Positions 23,868 through 35,198 of a stretch of DNA of 64,000 bases are shown one piece after another (within the stretch, counting starts at the first letter, position 1; each line of letters starts with the position of its first letter). The stretch spans positions 186,001 to 250,000 of the forward strand of contig JAJVDF010000494.1 in the NCBI GenBank assembly GCA_022410635.1, in the 5' to 3' direction. A program made the position numbers and the translations under genes. This DNA comes from Tretioscincus oriximinensis (lineage: Eukaryota; Chordata; Lepidosauria; Squamata; Gymnophthalmidae). The notes below the pieces were generated by a model. The model had not been told where the DNA came from, ran no database searches, and was given only the letters and a program-made list of their open reading frames with translations.

Positions 23868-24560
23868 AGCAAATGTTGTTTTGCCTCTTTATAAATCTGT
23901 GGTGAGGCCACATTTGGAATGCTGTGTTCAATTCTGGTCACCACATCTCAAGAGGGATATTTTGGAACTGGAGAAGGTGCAGAAAAGGGCAACAAAAATG
24001 ATCAAGGGTCTGGAGCACCTCCCTTACAAAGTCAGGCTGCAACGTCTGGGCCTCTTCAGCCTTGAAAGGTGACGTTTTGAGAGGTGATCTGATTGAAGTG
24101 TACAAAATCATGCAAGGGATGGACAGGGTGAATAGAGAAAAATGTTTTCTCTATCACACAACACAAGGACCAGAGGGAACTCCTTAAAACTGTTCGGTAG
24201 AAAAGTGAGAACAAAGGAAAGTATTTTTTCACCCAGAGGGTCATCGGCCTGTGGAATTTACTTCCTGAAGAATTAGTGGTAGATAACAGCTTGGATAGTT
24301 TCAAGACAGGACTAGACAGGTTTANGGACACNAAGGGTATNAATGGATACTANGATNGNTGTCTGGATGCTGCCTCCAGGATGGAGCAACAGGCAGGACT
24401 CCTGAAATACCATTTGCAGGGAGTTATGAACAGGTGCATATTTTGCTTTCCTCTGTTNGGACTGCCCAAGTGCATCTGGTGGGCCTCCATGTGAGACAGA
24501 ATGCTGGACTTCATGGGCAATGGCCTGATCCAGTATGGCTCTTCTTATGTTCTTATGAAA
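23868..24560 (+). mobile_element. CR1 3' end in SLC9A3 intron, antisense to the gene
   Basis: Starts AAATGTTGTTTTGCCTCTTT ([20 protein letters not shown], the end of CR1 RT) and runs to CCAGTATGGCTCTTCTTATG. Seven or more ambiguous bases are clustered at 24325-24458 inside it. The open frame that joins it to upstream intron sequence (23689-24072) is not a gene. Confidence 0.87.
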
Positions 24561-24919
24561 GGAACTGCTGAAACCTTGGAAATGACTCCAAAGCTGCCCT
24601 TTGGAGTCAGTGCTGGCAGGAACCAGATGTACCACGTGGCGGCCTACAACGTCATGTGCAACAATGGTTTGGTATATGCACAGCAGCACATGTTGTTCCA
24701 CTTCTAATGTGGATCTAGCTACTGAATAATCCACATCATGTTTAAGCACTTTTTAATGTACTTTAAGCCAAATACATGCTAAAAGGGCCTTAGGTCCAGT
24801 TATGAAGTTCCAGTTTCAAAGCATCTTGGTAGGACTAAAGTTGATAAACATCATGATATCAATTAATGAAATGCATTTATCATACTGTAGAGGTAACAGG
24901 CTGCTATTTATCATCTTAC

Positions 24920-25027
24920 CACAAGTATCTGTGAAATTCTGTCTGGTAATATTAGCTAGGAAATCCATTGCTCTTCCTGCCTGTAGGTGGTCAAAGTCAT
25001 TCTCCTCTGGTTCAGAAAACTCAATTT
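24920..25027 (-). CDS. SLC9A3: SLC9A3 exon 15: acidic tail exon
   Basis: A 108-bp exon from TGTTGTTCTAG|AAATTG to ACTTGTG|GTAAGA, phase 1 at both ends. It encodes IEFSEPEENDFDHLQAGRAM then DFLANITRQNFTDTC. The acidic SEPEEND corresponds to SDTEEPPNYDEE of mammals, and AMDFLANIT to GIEFLASVT. This is one of the least conserved exons, but its position and phases fit. Confidence 0.94.
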
Positions 25028-25400
25028 CTAGAACAACAGAAAATTAATTTACAGTGCATTCCTCCATGGGTACTTCACTAGAGAAAAATCTCAAAAAACA
25101 GAGTTTGGTATAATTCCTAAATTTTCATTTCCACAGTCAACTGTTTTTCAGATTGTGTGTACATCTCTATCTCCAAATCAGTGTCAAGTTGCATAAAATA
25201 GTGGTGCATTCTGATTAGTATTCACTCTGTAGATAAATAGGCTATTTATCCTATTAAATAAGCTATAATTGTTTCAAGAACAGGCCACAAAATGCAGGCA
25301 TAAAACTGAACGGATTACAAAGTTAGAAATAACTAGGGTTCCACATGTTCCCATTTCAACCTTTGCAATTGCTGAAACTCCTGTAAAGACCTGAATTTGA

Positions 25401-25825
25401 GTTGTGATCAGTGATGGTTCGCCTCTGGGTTTGTGGGGTCCGGTGAACACTCAGAGATTAAAATCTCCATAGAAAACAATGGAGAACCATTAGCCAACTG
25501 TAGGCCTTCATAGACAATCTGTCAGCAAATAAAAAAGGTCCAGACATCCCATTGGATCCCAGAACCAATGGGAGGGCTGCCTGGGAAGGGCTACAGTCTC
25601 TCTCTCAGTTTCCGTTGAGGTGCCATTCTGTATTGGCATTCAACTTGCAGACTGAAAGAAAGACTGGTAAATGCGTGAATGTGCCTCCCAGCGATGTTAG
25701 GTAAGGGGTTCCTAACATCACCAAGGTTAGAAGAAGGGAGCATTCTCCAGCCTTGGCGACGTTAGGAAAGCACTGGCCCTGCACCCCTCCAATCTCAAAG
25801 TACACCAGCTGCCACTGGTTGTGAT
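25401..25825 (+). mobile_element. hAT-type non-autonomous element with 8-bp duplication
   Basis: The element is 25409-25817 (409 bp), beginning CAGTGATGG and ending GCTGCCACTG. It is flanked on both sides by the identical octamer GTTGTGAT (25401-25408 and 25818-25825). Short CAGTG ends and an 8-bp target duplication are hAT hallmarks. It has no transposase. It lies between SLC9A3 exons 15 and 14. Confidence 0.85.
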
Positions 25826-27456
25826 CCCAACTGAAAAGCCATGAGATTCAGCACCCCTCACATTGTACTCCCCCTTATTTTCACGCAGTTGATAAAGTGG
25901 CAGGGAAGCTTATACCGGGTGGGCTAGGCATGTGCGGGGAGGCAAAGAGCCATGTGGTCTCCACGCAACATGTCAAGGGCCTTTTCCATCATGTCCATGA
26001 TGACATCGTATTGACATTCTGAGAACTCGCCTGTTAAGTTGCTGATGCGACTTACAGGCAAATGCCAGGATAGCCCAACTTGATAACATTGTAGATGCGA
26101 TAGAAAAAGTCCATGAGATGTTGTGTGGCAAATGTACAGTCCTTTTCCTGCCCCTTGTACTTGGCACACCCAGCAGCAGCTTTCCTACCACCCTAGCAGC
26201 CAACTGAGTTGGCTGCTCCTGCCCACCCACTGTATGTTGGGTCTTCAAAAGAAGGGTCAGGGAGAATGGGAGGGGAGGAGATGGGAGGGGCAGTGAGTCA
26301 TGATTGTTATTTGGTTGTGATAGCAACTACACTTTAAAAATCATGGCATGTATTTGGGTGGGAATAGGGGCATGGTTTGGGATGAATTGAAGCAAGACTT
26401 AGATGAGGGGCATTGTTTGGACAGGGAGGCTGCTCATGTAGCCTGCTCAGGATTCAGATTTTCCAACTAGAACATTTGGGTAACCTAGGAATAACTAATG
26501 AAAAATGAACTGACACAAGTTCAGATAAACTCTTAGTCTCTCAGAGACCCCAGGGAACCAATTTTGGCAGAATGCATTGTCTGCTGCCAAAATGGGTCGC
26601 CAAATAGTTTGAAAAATGTTTCCATGATTTGAACCAACTCGAGTTGGTATTGATAATCCAGATGANGGACCTCCTGATCTGGATTACACTTCATCCTTGT
26701 AGTCAGCACATACCAGACATAGCTGGGGCTCTTTAGTCTCTAGGAATAATAATGTTCTGAAATGGATTTTGTGGCCTTTTGTTCAACATTTTAAGTTCAC
26801 AAGTTTGAGGGTCTACTCGCATGAAGTAGGACAGGATTAGGTAGTTTTTGCACTTGAAACAATCCAGCCTCAACTGCTTGGTNTGAGGAGCAGTTTCATG
26901 CTGTTCTGCTGGCCTCGGGGAAAGTTGTCCATAAGGCTTTGTATTGCTCTGAAAATTATGAAGCTCTGATGACTCGGGTTCTTGGCCTTACAACCCCAAT
27001 CAGGACCCATTCCAGCATCACAATTTTATGTATCACTTGAATGGGCCTCCTGCTACATCAGAAAAACGTATCCCATTTTGGCCTTCTGGTCACAGCAGCC
27101 TAACCAGAAAGGGTGGGGAACTCTCCAATCTGCCGAAGATGTAGATGAGAGAAGCAGTATGAGGGCTGGAAATGTTCCACAGAAACATGCAGAAAAGGTT
27201 TTTGCTTGAGACAGTTTTAAAACTCATGCTGCATGTGAATGCCAAAATTTTGCAANTTGTGGACTTTATACAGAGAGAGAGAACTGTATAATTTGAAAAA
27301 GTACAAATATAATTATGTACACCAATTAGTCTGAAAGATCATTTGTGTAAAAATGTTCAAGGAATCGTGTATTTTGCAGGCAAACGAATAACTACCGTAA
27401 CTTGCCCGTTAGTTGACTATTAAAATATCATATCAACCTTATTATACCATACTTAC

Positions 27457-27514
27457 CATTTTCTCTTAAGGCTTCTGTAGATAGATTTCCATTAGGTATA
27501 AGATTACTATTTCT
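27457..27514 (-). CDS. SLC9A3: SLC9A3 exon 14: small tail exon
   Basis: A 58-bp exon from CTTTTATTTCAG|AGAAAT to GAAAATG|GTAAGT, phase 0 in and 1 out. It encodes RNSNLIPNGNLSTEALREN, matching mammalian RNSSIPNGKL at its start. It is found only by splice signals and homology. Confidence 0.93.
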
Positions 27515-28340
27515 CTGAAATAAAAGAAAATGAATGCATGAGGGAATATGTAAAATATAGAAGTACAAATAATGGAATCTTTTCATGAGGTCTGATATTT
27601 AAATTGAAAATAGAAGTTAAATTTTTATGTATCTTGTAACAAAAAAGAAAAGCACTATGAATCAATTTCCTGTTATATTAAAATATTTACAAGTTAGATG
27701 AAATTAATTTCCGTTTTTGTAATTGCTAAATTGGCATGGAGAGCCTTTTAGGCAGGTCAGAATGACCCTTGACCAATGATTCAAGGGCTGAATATCAAGA
27801 AAACCACAGCTGAGAAGCAAAATGGACATAGAGAAGCGTAAACGGGCTGAACCTGAGGCATTTCAAATATCTGAGGTATGGAGGGAGGATTACAGCAAAT
27901 GTGAAGCAGTTTTCCACTAACAGATGGAAAAGTTTTTTTAAAGAAATCTGCAGGATAGTGAAGTGGGAATTGGAAGACATTATCAGAACATAGTGAACAC
28001 TATTTGAACATAGTGAGCAAAACTGATTTTTTTTATTATTATTGCTATTTTTAATATTAAAAAAACAAATCTAGAAAGGAGCATTTGAAGGAAATCATCT
28101 CCAGGATTTCAAGGTAAAAGTGGGAAGCAATAAACAAATAAAAATTCAGATGTGGATAGTGGTGGGAATATCTAAGATGGCCACCCCAAATGCTCCACTT
28201 GGCTTTATAAGATGTGCAGAAGACATGTTTATCAATTCTATGATAAGTAGTGCCAGGGATGCGCTAGAAGCAGCTTCAGGAGAATTCAGAAAACTCCGAA
28301 GCTTTGAAAGTTTTGCCTTTTACTTCAGATGTCCAGAAGT

Positions 28341-28408
28341 AATTGGCTGATCACTGTGAGACAGAATGCTAGATTAGATTGGGCAGTGCCCGCATCTTCT
28401 TGTATTCT
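28341..28408 (+). repeat. Small CR1 3'-tail fragment
   Basis: TGTGAGACAGAATGCTAGAT ... CATCTTCTTGTATTCTTAGG matches the last part of the CR1 tail. Intron between exons 14 and 13. Confidence 0.5.
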
Positions 28409-29220
28409 TAGGTTCCAATTTTCTCTCCATTTTGTGCTTTTTTCTGAAAGCTTGTTCATTTTCGCATTGTCTAGTACTGACAATTAGCTTCTTACAATAA
28501 ATGCAAAAAAGCACTTCGTTAATTATTATAACTGTTATGATATATTTTGATAGTAAAGGCTACATTTTGAATTTAAAATAAAAATTTAAAGCTCACTTCT
28601 TCAGCTCACTGCTGAATCATTTTGGTGAAAGGGCTTACTTGCGGCTTGGGCAGGGTCCCCAGTTGCCAGTGCGGTCTGAAGGGACACACTTCCTCTGCAT
28701 CGGCAGGAGGAGCGCTGGGGCTTATATAAGCCGTGGCACCCCTCCCACTTCCTTTTTGCTTGGTTTCCCTCCCTTATCCCACCCTTTCTTTCCCTTCTTG
28801 TCAGGGTGCGCACCTTGGCTGGCCAAGAGATAGTCAATAGCCATGGCATCCTCTGACTATCCCATAGTTTGGAAGGCCCCCTTACGATGCATATAAAATC
28901 ACTGGAAGAATCTATGCAAATAAATATTTTTGCTTTCAATGTAGGGATGGTAGATTTTATTACCATAAGGTGTTAGTGCTGATCACAGCTTGTATGACTC
29001 CAGAGAGAGTTTAAACAAATTCATGAAAGATACTTCTAAAATCAGCTATTGGGAGATTCTGGACAAGATAAATTGTTGCATTGACATTTGTTGATTTCCA
29101 TATTCCTGTGAAATCAGATTCCATTGGCCATTGGTTTTATCTAACAGGTGAATTCGTATTTTTTATGTCTTATGATCTCTTTTCTTTTCAACAATGTCAT
29201 GCAATTTCATATTCACTTAC

Positions 29221-29397
29221 TCTTTTCTGGCCACGGTCTCTTTTATGAATTTTAGTCATCTTCTTTGGTTTGTGTATGCCTAGTTTAGTGGTTTTGAAAG
29301 ATGCCAGTCGTTTTCTCATAGTTCTTTGGAATATTTCCTTATTTTGCTTATCTTCTTCATTTGGAATTACTTCATGCCGACTGTATTGGTGCTTGTG
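29221..29397 (-). CDS. SLC9A3: SLC9A3 exon 13: basic tail region
   Basis: A 177-bp exon, phase 0 at both ends, from TTGACTACAG|CACAAG to AAAAGA|GTAAGT. It encodes [40 protein letters not shown] and [19 protein letters not shown]. The dense basic stretch corresponds to the mammalian region reported to bind ezrin and calmodulin. YSRHE keeps the context of a second mammalian kinase-site serine (function here is inference). The sequence after KLG is notably diverged. Confidence 0.96.
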
Positions 29398-29619
29398 CTG
29401 TAGTCAAGACAAAAACAAAAAGATCAGGGGATATTAAGTTTCTATGAAACAACCATCTACTAACAAAATTTTCTTATCGTCAGCACTTTAAATTCTTTTC
29501 GGAGATCCACGGAAAGGATATTATTCTTTTTAAATGCTTATTGGATATCATGAGAGAAAAAGATTATTTATAGAGTGTGCAAAGAGTTTGCTCATTGTCC
29601 CTTATATAATTATAAAAAT

Positions 29620-30970
29620 GTCATTCTGACAACTATGGCTTTTGATATCAAAGACCATGGTATAGAGCCTATAGAGTTTAGGAATTGAAGGCAAAGCTTT
29701 GTAGTAGTTCCACTGCAAATTCCCAAATTCTTGTATCTTTTCCAGGTTCTCGAAATAGCCATCCCGCCACAGATGATGAAGAGTTTGGAATTAGGTATTA
29801 AAAATTGGGTGCTGGATAATAAAAGAAATAGGAGAGAATAGCATTCTGTTAGCAATCCTATTTCAGAAACAGCATGGGGACTCCTTTGCTTAAAAACATA
29901 CTTTAAGGTTTTTAAGTTATTGAAAGTGATTGATCTAAAATTTAATAAAAAATTAAAAGTCGAGAGAATAGAGAGAAAATTAATTCTGGTCGTGAACAGG
30001 ACAGTATTGCTATCTAGGGTGAAAAGAGGTTAACGAGACTATGGTTCAGTATCCTTCAATACCCTACATAAGGTGTGGAGATTAAATGTGAAGTATTTAG
30101 TAGAAGATTGGCAACAAGTAGCCTCCATCAATGCTATTAATGTTGTAGGAGAGACCAACTTAGCAGAATATCTTAACTGTTTAAAACACAAGGAAGGCTT
30201 AGAATTAGGGATTTTTTAAATCTAAGAGGTGATTCCATACCTTTGAACGAACTAAGGAATGCAGGAGGGTATAGACACAATAGATAATGGCTATAAGAGA
30301 TCACTCTTAATGGTTCTATTAATAATCTTGAACTGAGAGCCCACATATAGGAAGGCATAGAGGAATTTGGGAAGGTAGTCAACAGAAGAATGAAAGAAGA
30401 GAAAAGAGTAATGGGGAAAATTTATAAAATTCTTATTAAACACAGGTCATGATTTAATTATCTTCTGGCTCAGTGTATTTACTGAACTTAACATCATAAA
30501 TGCCCATATTTCTCTGTCAATAGAAGTATTAATATCTAACTATGTTGAGACCTTAAATTTAAATGTATTTGGGCTGGTCATATAATTATTGCTAGAGGCT
30601 GGAAAAATAAGTGGACAGTCAATACCTAGTTTGACTATATGATTGATTTTATGCGGTTTGAGATTTTCAGAGAAAGTTGAATGTGGATGAATGCTACCCC
30701 AATTAAGACCTCTTGGGCTAGTAAATGATACAAGATCATAGTTTAATTCAAATAATATCGCCTTGATTCAAATTATCTTGAAGTTCTTTGCACAAAAATG
30801 TTATACAATTCACTCTTTCCATCTAGATATATACTGGGGGATGGAAGGTTTAGTTGTGGTGGTTTTTGTGTATTAGTTGTGGGTTTTTTTGCTTTATTTA
30901 CTTTTTGTATTATTTATGTACATTAATATATTAATATATACATTATATATTGCTTAATGTTATGTATTCT
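29620..30970 (+). mobile_element. Decayed L1 ORF2 3' end
   Basis: Broken frames give DIKDHGIEPIEFRNW, LYLFQVLEIAIPP, LKLGIKNWV-like and, near 30590, ARGWKNKWTVN followed by a FDYMIDFMRF-like segment. The same order of motifs is in the L1 at 41532-42940. Many stops. Intron between exons 13 and 12, antisense to SLC9A3. Confidence 0.7.
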
Positions 30971-31240
30971 TAAAATCAATTTAAAAAATACAAAAACATA
31001 TATAAAAACGTTAAACAGCACTGGGTCCAGCACAGATCCCACTTGAAACATTCCAGGATAATATTTTTATTAAAACAATAATGAATTGAATTGTTTTAAT
31101 GCATGTGAGTGCTGAATGATGCTTCCCCCCCAAAAAAATGTAGTATTATTTACAGTTTTAATTACACAATGCGTCATACTTACTTTGTATTTAAACATTT
31201 TAAATTTGGCTCCAACATTTTCTTAGCACTATAGTCTTAC

Positions 31241-31370
31241 CTCTTGCCTGGGCTTGTACAGATACTGCTGTAGAGTATGATGAGTGAACATATCCTCTGC
31301 ATCTCTAAGGCTCTTTCTTCTCTGCTCCAGAGCTTGCATATCGAGACACACAGAACTGGCAGTTTCTCTC
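31241..31370 (-). CDS. SLC9A3: SLC9A3 exon 12: tail
   Basis: A 130-bp exon from CTTTTCTTTAG|GAGAGA to CAAGAG|GTAAGA, ending in phase 0. It encodes [20 protein letters not shown], then [20 protein letters not shown] and RQE. VCLDMQ-LEQRR-S-RDAEDM and [14 protein letters not shown] are NHE3-specific tail motifs. Confidence 0.97.
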
Positions 31371-32917
31371 CTAAAGAAAAGGAAGCAGGAACAAAGGTTT
31401 TTAAAAACTGCTTATCAAGCAATAAATTGGAAAATGATTGCTTGATTAAAAACTATTGCTGTTTATCAAAATTATTATTATGTAACTGCAAATGAATAGT
31501 GATTGGGTAGAAGTAATTTCATTGCCATATGTATTCATTGCTAAAAAAAAAGTAGCATATATCTATATCTACATATATTTATCAATCAATCTATAAATAC
31601 ACAGCTTTACATACACTATTTTTTCTTGAGTTTTTCAATTTTCCACATTGTGGATTCATAGTGAAGACATCAAAAGGGACAAAGAAGCATGCAACAAATT
31701 AAGAAGTAAACAAAAAAGTGCTAAAGAAACCAGAGTATGTTTTATACTTTAAATACTTCAAAGTATTTCTTCATAGTTTTGATTTCTGGCATGAAAAGGT
31801 GTGTCAATACTAGGATTCATTTTTTTTATTTATGTTTGCTTTTTTATTCTGTTTATTAATGCTGTTTGCTGATCACATTTAGTTTGCAAATTGGCCAATG
31901 ACTATACTACTACTATTAAAATTACTANACCTACTATAAGTGTACATGAGCAGTTGCAAAGTAGGGCTTGTGAGCCATTCATCTGAAGATATGATCTTCA
32001 AGTCTGTTTCTATTATGGTATTTGATTCCTTTTGCTGAAGAGCAGTAGAAATATTTTGCTTTGCTCATGCAGAAATCCATTGCAGAAAAGTGTTGATCTC
32101 ATTTCTTTTGCAGGCTTGGCTTCCAACAACAGATAGTTGTTTCTCTTTGTGTGAAAAGTTCAAAGATGTTATCCTATTCATGTTACCTAAGTATCTGGTT
32201 CGCTGCGCAGCATCCCAGTAGTGCCATCGGTGCACTTAAAAGGTTTGCAGCTATTAAGCAATCAAGTGTGAGACTACTAAATGACGCCAGCAGGTGTCAC
32301 AAACAGCACTTTCTTATGTCCTTCCAACTCATTACTGCAGCATGTAGACTGACATTGTTTCCTGAACATAGGGCTATTTCTTGAGTTTGAGGAAACAATT
32401 CTGATTGGAAACTTTGCAGCTGGGGAACAAAGGTTCCTCAGCTGTGAATTTTGTATGGCTGCTAGCACTAGCATGTGAGAGACAGTGGTATTTTGCTGCT
32501 ATAAGAGGGGGTATTTTGTTGTAAGCTCCTCAGCTTTGATGGGACAAGGACCACTTATTTGGAAACTTATTTTTAAACATAGTAAATTAAACAAAAAGGG
32601 ATCTTGAGTCCAAATAAATGTGCAGCACAGAACAATTAGGTTAGGAGAGTCTGTTCTCCTTTGGATCAGGAATGAGAAGATCTGTTGGATCAGGAATGAG
32701 ATTTTTGTTTTTAGCTAGACATTGTGATGGCAAAATTTAAACCACTAAACTCGGTCCAGTTTCTTTGTGAGAATGAAAAGTGTCCTTCTTTTTCTTATGG
32801 AATTAATGGGCCAGCTAGCACCTGCTAGATCATTTAGCCATCTCACACTTAGTAAAAGATGATGTTCTCCAGCAACCGGATATAATTACTTTTGAGTTTC
32901 TAAGGGGCAGACAATAA

Positions 32918-32975
32918 ATAATATATATAAATAATATATATAAATAATATAGTATAGTATAATACAGTACAGTCC
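32918..32975. repeat. AT-rich microsatellite
   Basis: Repeats of AATATATATAA then TATAGTATAG and TACAGTACAG in the intron between exons 12 and 11. Confidence 0.75.
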
Positions 32976-33152
32976 AGGAAACAGAGGTATGAAAGCTCCA
33001 AAGGGCAATCTTGAGCCATTTACCCCACTGATGTCAGTTGAAGAAGAATTTAAATTACTCTTTCTCATTTAAATCAACAAGGCTGAAGATCTTAAAATAT
33101 GGCATTGAAGGACACAAAACCCATTTGTATAATATAATTTTAATTTACTTAC

Positions 33153-33268
33153 AGCAGCTGAGAAACAGAAGCCTCCCCATTCATTTGGTTAATAATACTG
33201 AAGTCTACGTTGGCTGTGTTGTCAAAACTTGGAGAACGGATGAATGCCAGAGAACCCCTCCGCTCTCC
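33153..33268 (-). CDS. SLC9A3: SLC9A3 exon 11: tail
   Basis: A 116-bp exon from CTTTTTCAACAG|GGAGAG to CAGCTGCT|GTAAGT, ending in phase 2. It encodes [20 protein letters not shown], then [32 protein letters not shown] is almost invariant in NHE3. The second half is more diverged, as expected. Only 276 bp of intron separate it from exon 10, the shortest intron of the gene. Confidence 0.96.
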
Positions 33269-33544
33269 CTGTTGAAAAAGAAACAAACTTAGGGCCAGGT
33301 CGTTGAGGGTAGGAGACACAACTTAGCCCCCATGCTTTCCTTCTGGGCTCTCTTGACTTCCTTCACATCAGGTGGCTTCCTAGTTGCCATAATACACACC
33401 ACCCCTGTTTATAGGGAAAACTAGTATTTGGTGAAGTTAAGCTATGCAAGACGCAGGGCTTACTGTGACTGAAAAACATATTGTTGTTAAAGGACTTTGT
33501 AGCAACAAATAAAAAACACAATTAAGTATGGAATATTATATTAC

Positions 33545-33674
33545 CTCAGCTACATAACTAATGGCGTCCTTCAGATTAAGCTCACGGAAAACCTTAAGAA
33601 TCCGGTCTCTAGTTTTCTGAGCAGATCTTCTCATCAATATTTTACTGATGATTTGTCTGTCAATATTGGACCAC
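33545..33674 (-). CDS. SLC9A3: SLC9A3 exon 10: tail with conserved RRS site
   Basis: A 130-bp exon from TTAAATCATTAG|GTGGTC to GTAGCTGAG|GTAATA, phase 1 in and 0 out. It encodes [40 protein letters not shown] and VAE. The MRRSAQ sequence keeps the RRxS context of the serine that cAMP-dependent kinase phosphorylates in mammalian NHE3 (family knowledge; retained regulation is inference). The preceding segment differs from mammals (DRQIISKIL against DRKFLSRVL). Confidence 0.96.
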
Positions 33675-34624
33675 CTAATGATTTAAGCACACAATATATA
33701 AAACAATGAAGTTAATCAATATGCTTAGTAATGAAAATGGAAATTCCAACATTGATTCATAAGTATTGGGAACGGTGGACAATATACTTCAATCAACAGA
33801 CAATTATGGTTCTATCAGAACTCAGCTAATTAGATCTCAATCAGGACCAGATGAGCTCTTTTCCTAAAGGCTANTCATTAAATTACTTTCTAATTGCATC
33901 CAAAAATAAAATGGTGCTTTCCTGAAAAATTAAAAATAGCTTTCCATTAGAACTCTGGTATACCAAAGTGTATGGAAGGCTTGGCTCCTAATTACTTCAC
34001 GGAAATATGAAAACCTTTAGGGTTACATGATAACTCCATTCTGAACTATTGATTGCCCTCACTAAATGTATTTCAGCTAATTTTGGGTACCCCTTATTTA
34101 TTTTATCTATACTACTGTAAAATATTTGTTTCTGATTGGCCCTGTTTTCGCAGTCTGAAAGGGCAAGGAAAGAGCAGAGACCAAGTGGCACTAGAAGCAG
34201 CCCCAAGTAATTATGTCCTACAAAGTGGAAACCTGTCAAAGGCTATATAGGTAGATTAAATTATTTTATTAGTACGATTACTAGTAATAATAACAACACT
34301 GCTTTAAGTCCCCCTCACACATTTCAGTATATAAAATTGAATAAGAGATTACTTATACCAAAAAAAAATTCTTATAAAAAGACTATGATAAAAACAGTGT
34401 TAGCTTGCTAGATAATCTATCTGTAATCATTACAGTCTTGGGTTCTGTTGTTAGGGTTAAGGTTAGAGTTATTTGTGGATCTCCTCCTTGCTTCTGCTGT
34501 CTTCGGACAGCAGTTTAAATTTACCATGCTAGAGCATTGGCAGGGAAATTTAAACTGAAGACAAAAGGCAGCAGAAGTTGCCAAAGAACCCTTTGGGCTG
34601 TTTCTGGCTTTACCAGAAGCCCCA

Positions 34625-34885
34625 AGGACTGGCCTTCAACTGAGCTGTCTGATCAGAGCCCATGATGTATGGCAAAACTTTCACTGGAGTGCACTTAATA
34701 TAAATTGCATTAAGCTGCACTTATGGCTGTTTTTTTGAACAAACTCTGCTTAGACGCCATGTGGTTGAGCAAACGATACATGTCAAAAGCCTTTCCCATT
34801 TGGATTAAATGGAAAATGCATGTGCCCAGTGCAGAGCCACACATCATTTGCACCTATTTTTCCCCTGAGTGAGAACGCAGCCATG
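34625..34885 (+). repeat. Dispersed repeat, copy 2 of 2 (pair with 6705-6965)
   Basis: See copy 1. This copy ends CCCCTGAGTGAGAACGCAGCC. It is in the intron between exons 10 and 9. Confidence 0.5.
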
Positions 34886-35082
34886 ATGTTTTAATTTATT
34901 GTTAATTATATTTTACAGTTTGTTACAAATTTGATGCACAACCTATTAATAAATAATTAATAAAATTTATTCAAATAATAATAAAAAGAGATACTCTAAT
35001 CAAACCTAACTACAGTAGTAACACATAATAGGTTTATAATTTCTAAGACCCTAGTAACATATATTCTTTTAAACTTGACTTC

Positions 35083-35198
35083 AATCCTGAAGAACTGAAC
35101 TAAATCAGGCAGTGTGTGTGGGGAACAGTTTTTCTAGTTTTCAGTGCAGTTTTCAGTAATGAAGATCTTTTAAAAGCATGTGTGTGACCAGGCTTGAA
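35083..35198. repeat. GTCACACA-family element fragment
   Basis: CTTCAATCCTGAAGAACTGA, then TTTTCAGTAATGAAGATC and an end AAAGCATGTGTGTGACCAGG. Confidence 0.55.

Noticed and set aside
23689..24072. 127-codon frame that could look like a gene
   Set aside because: The second half is CR1 reverse transcriptase. The first half is intron sequence read through by chance.
25880..26330. Minus-strand frames of 81 and 117 codons possibly from a transposase
   Set aside because: I could not match any catalytic motif. The region may be an old transposon, but nothing supports a name.
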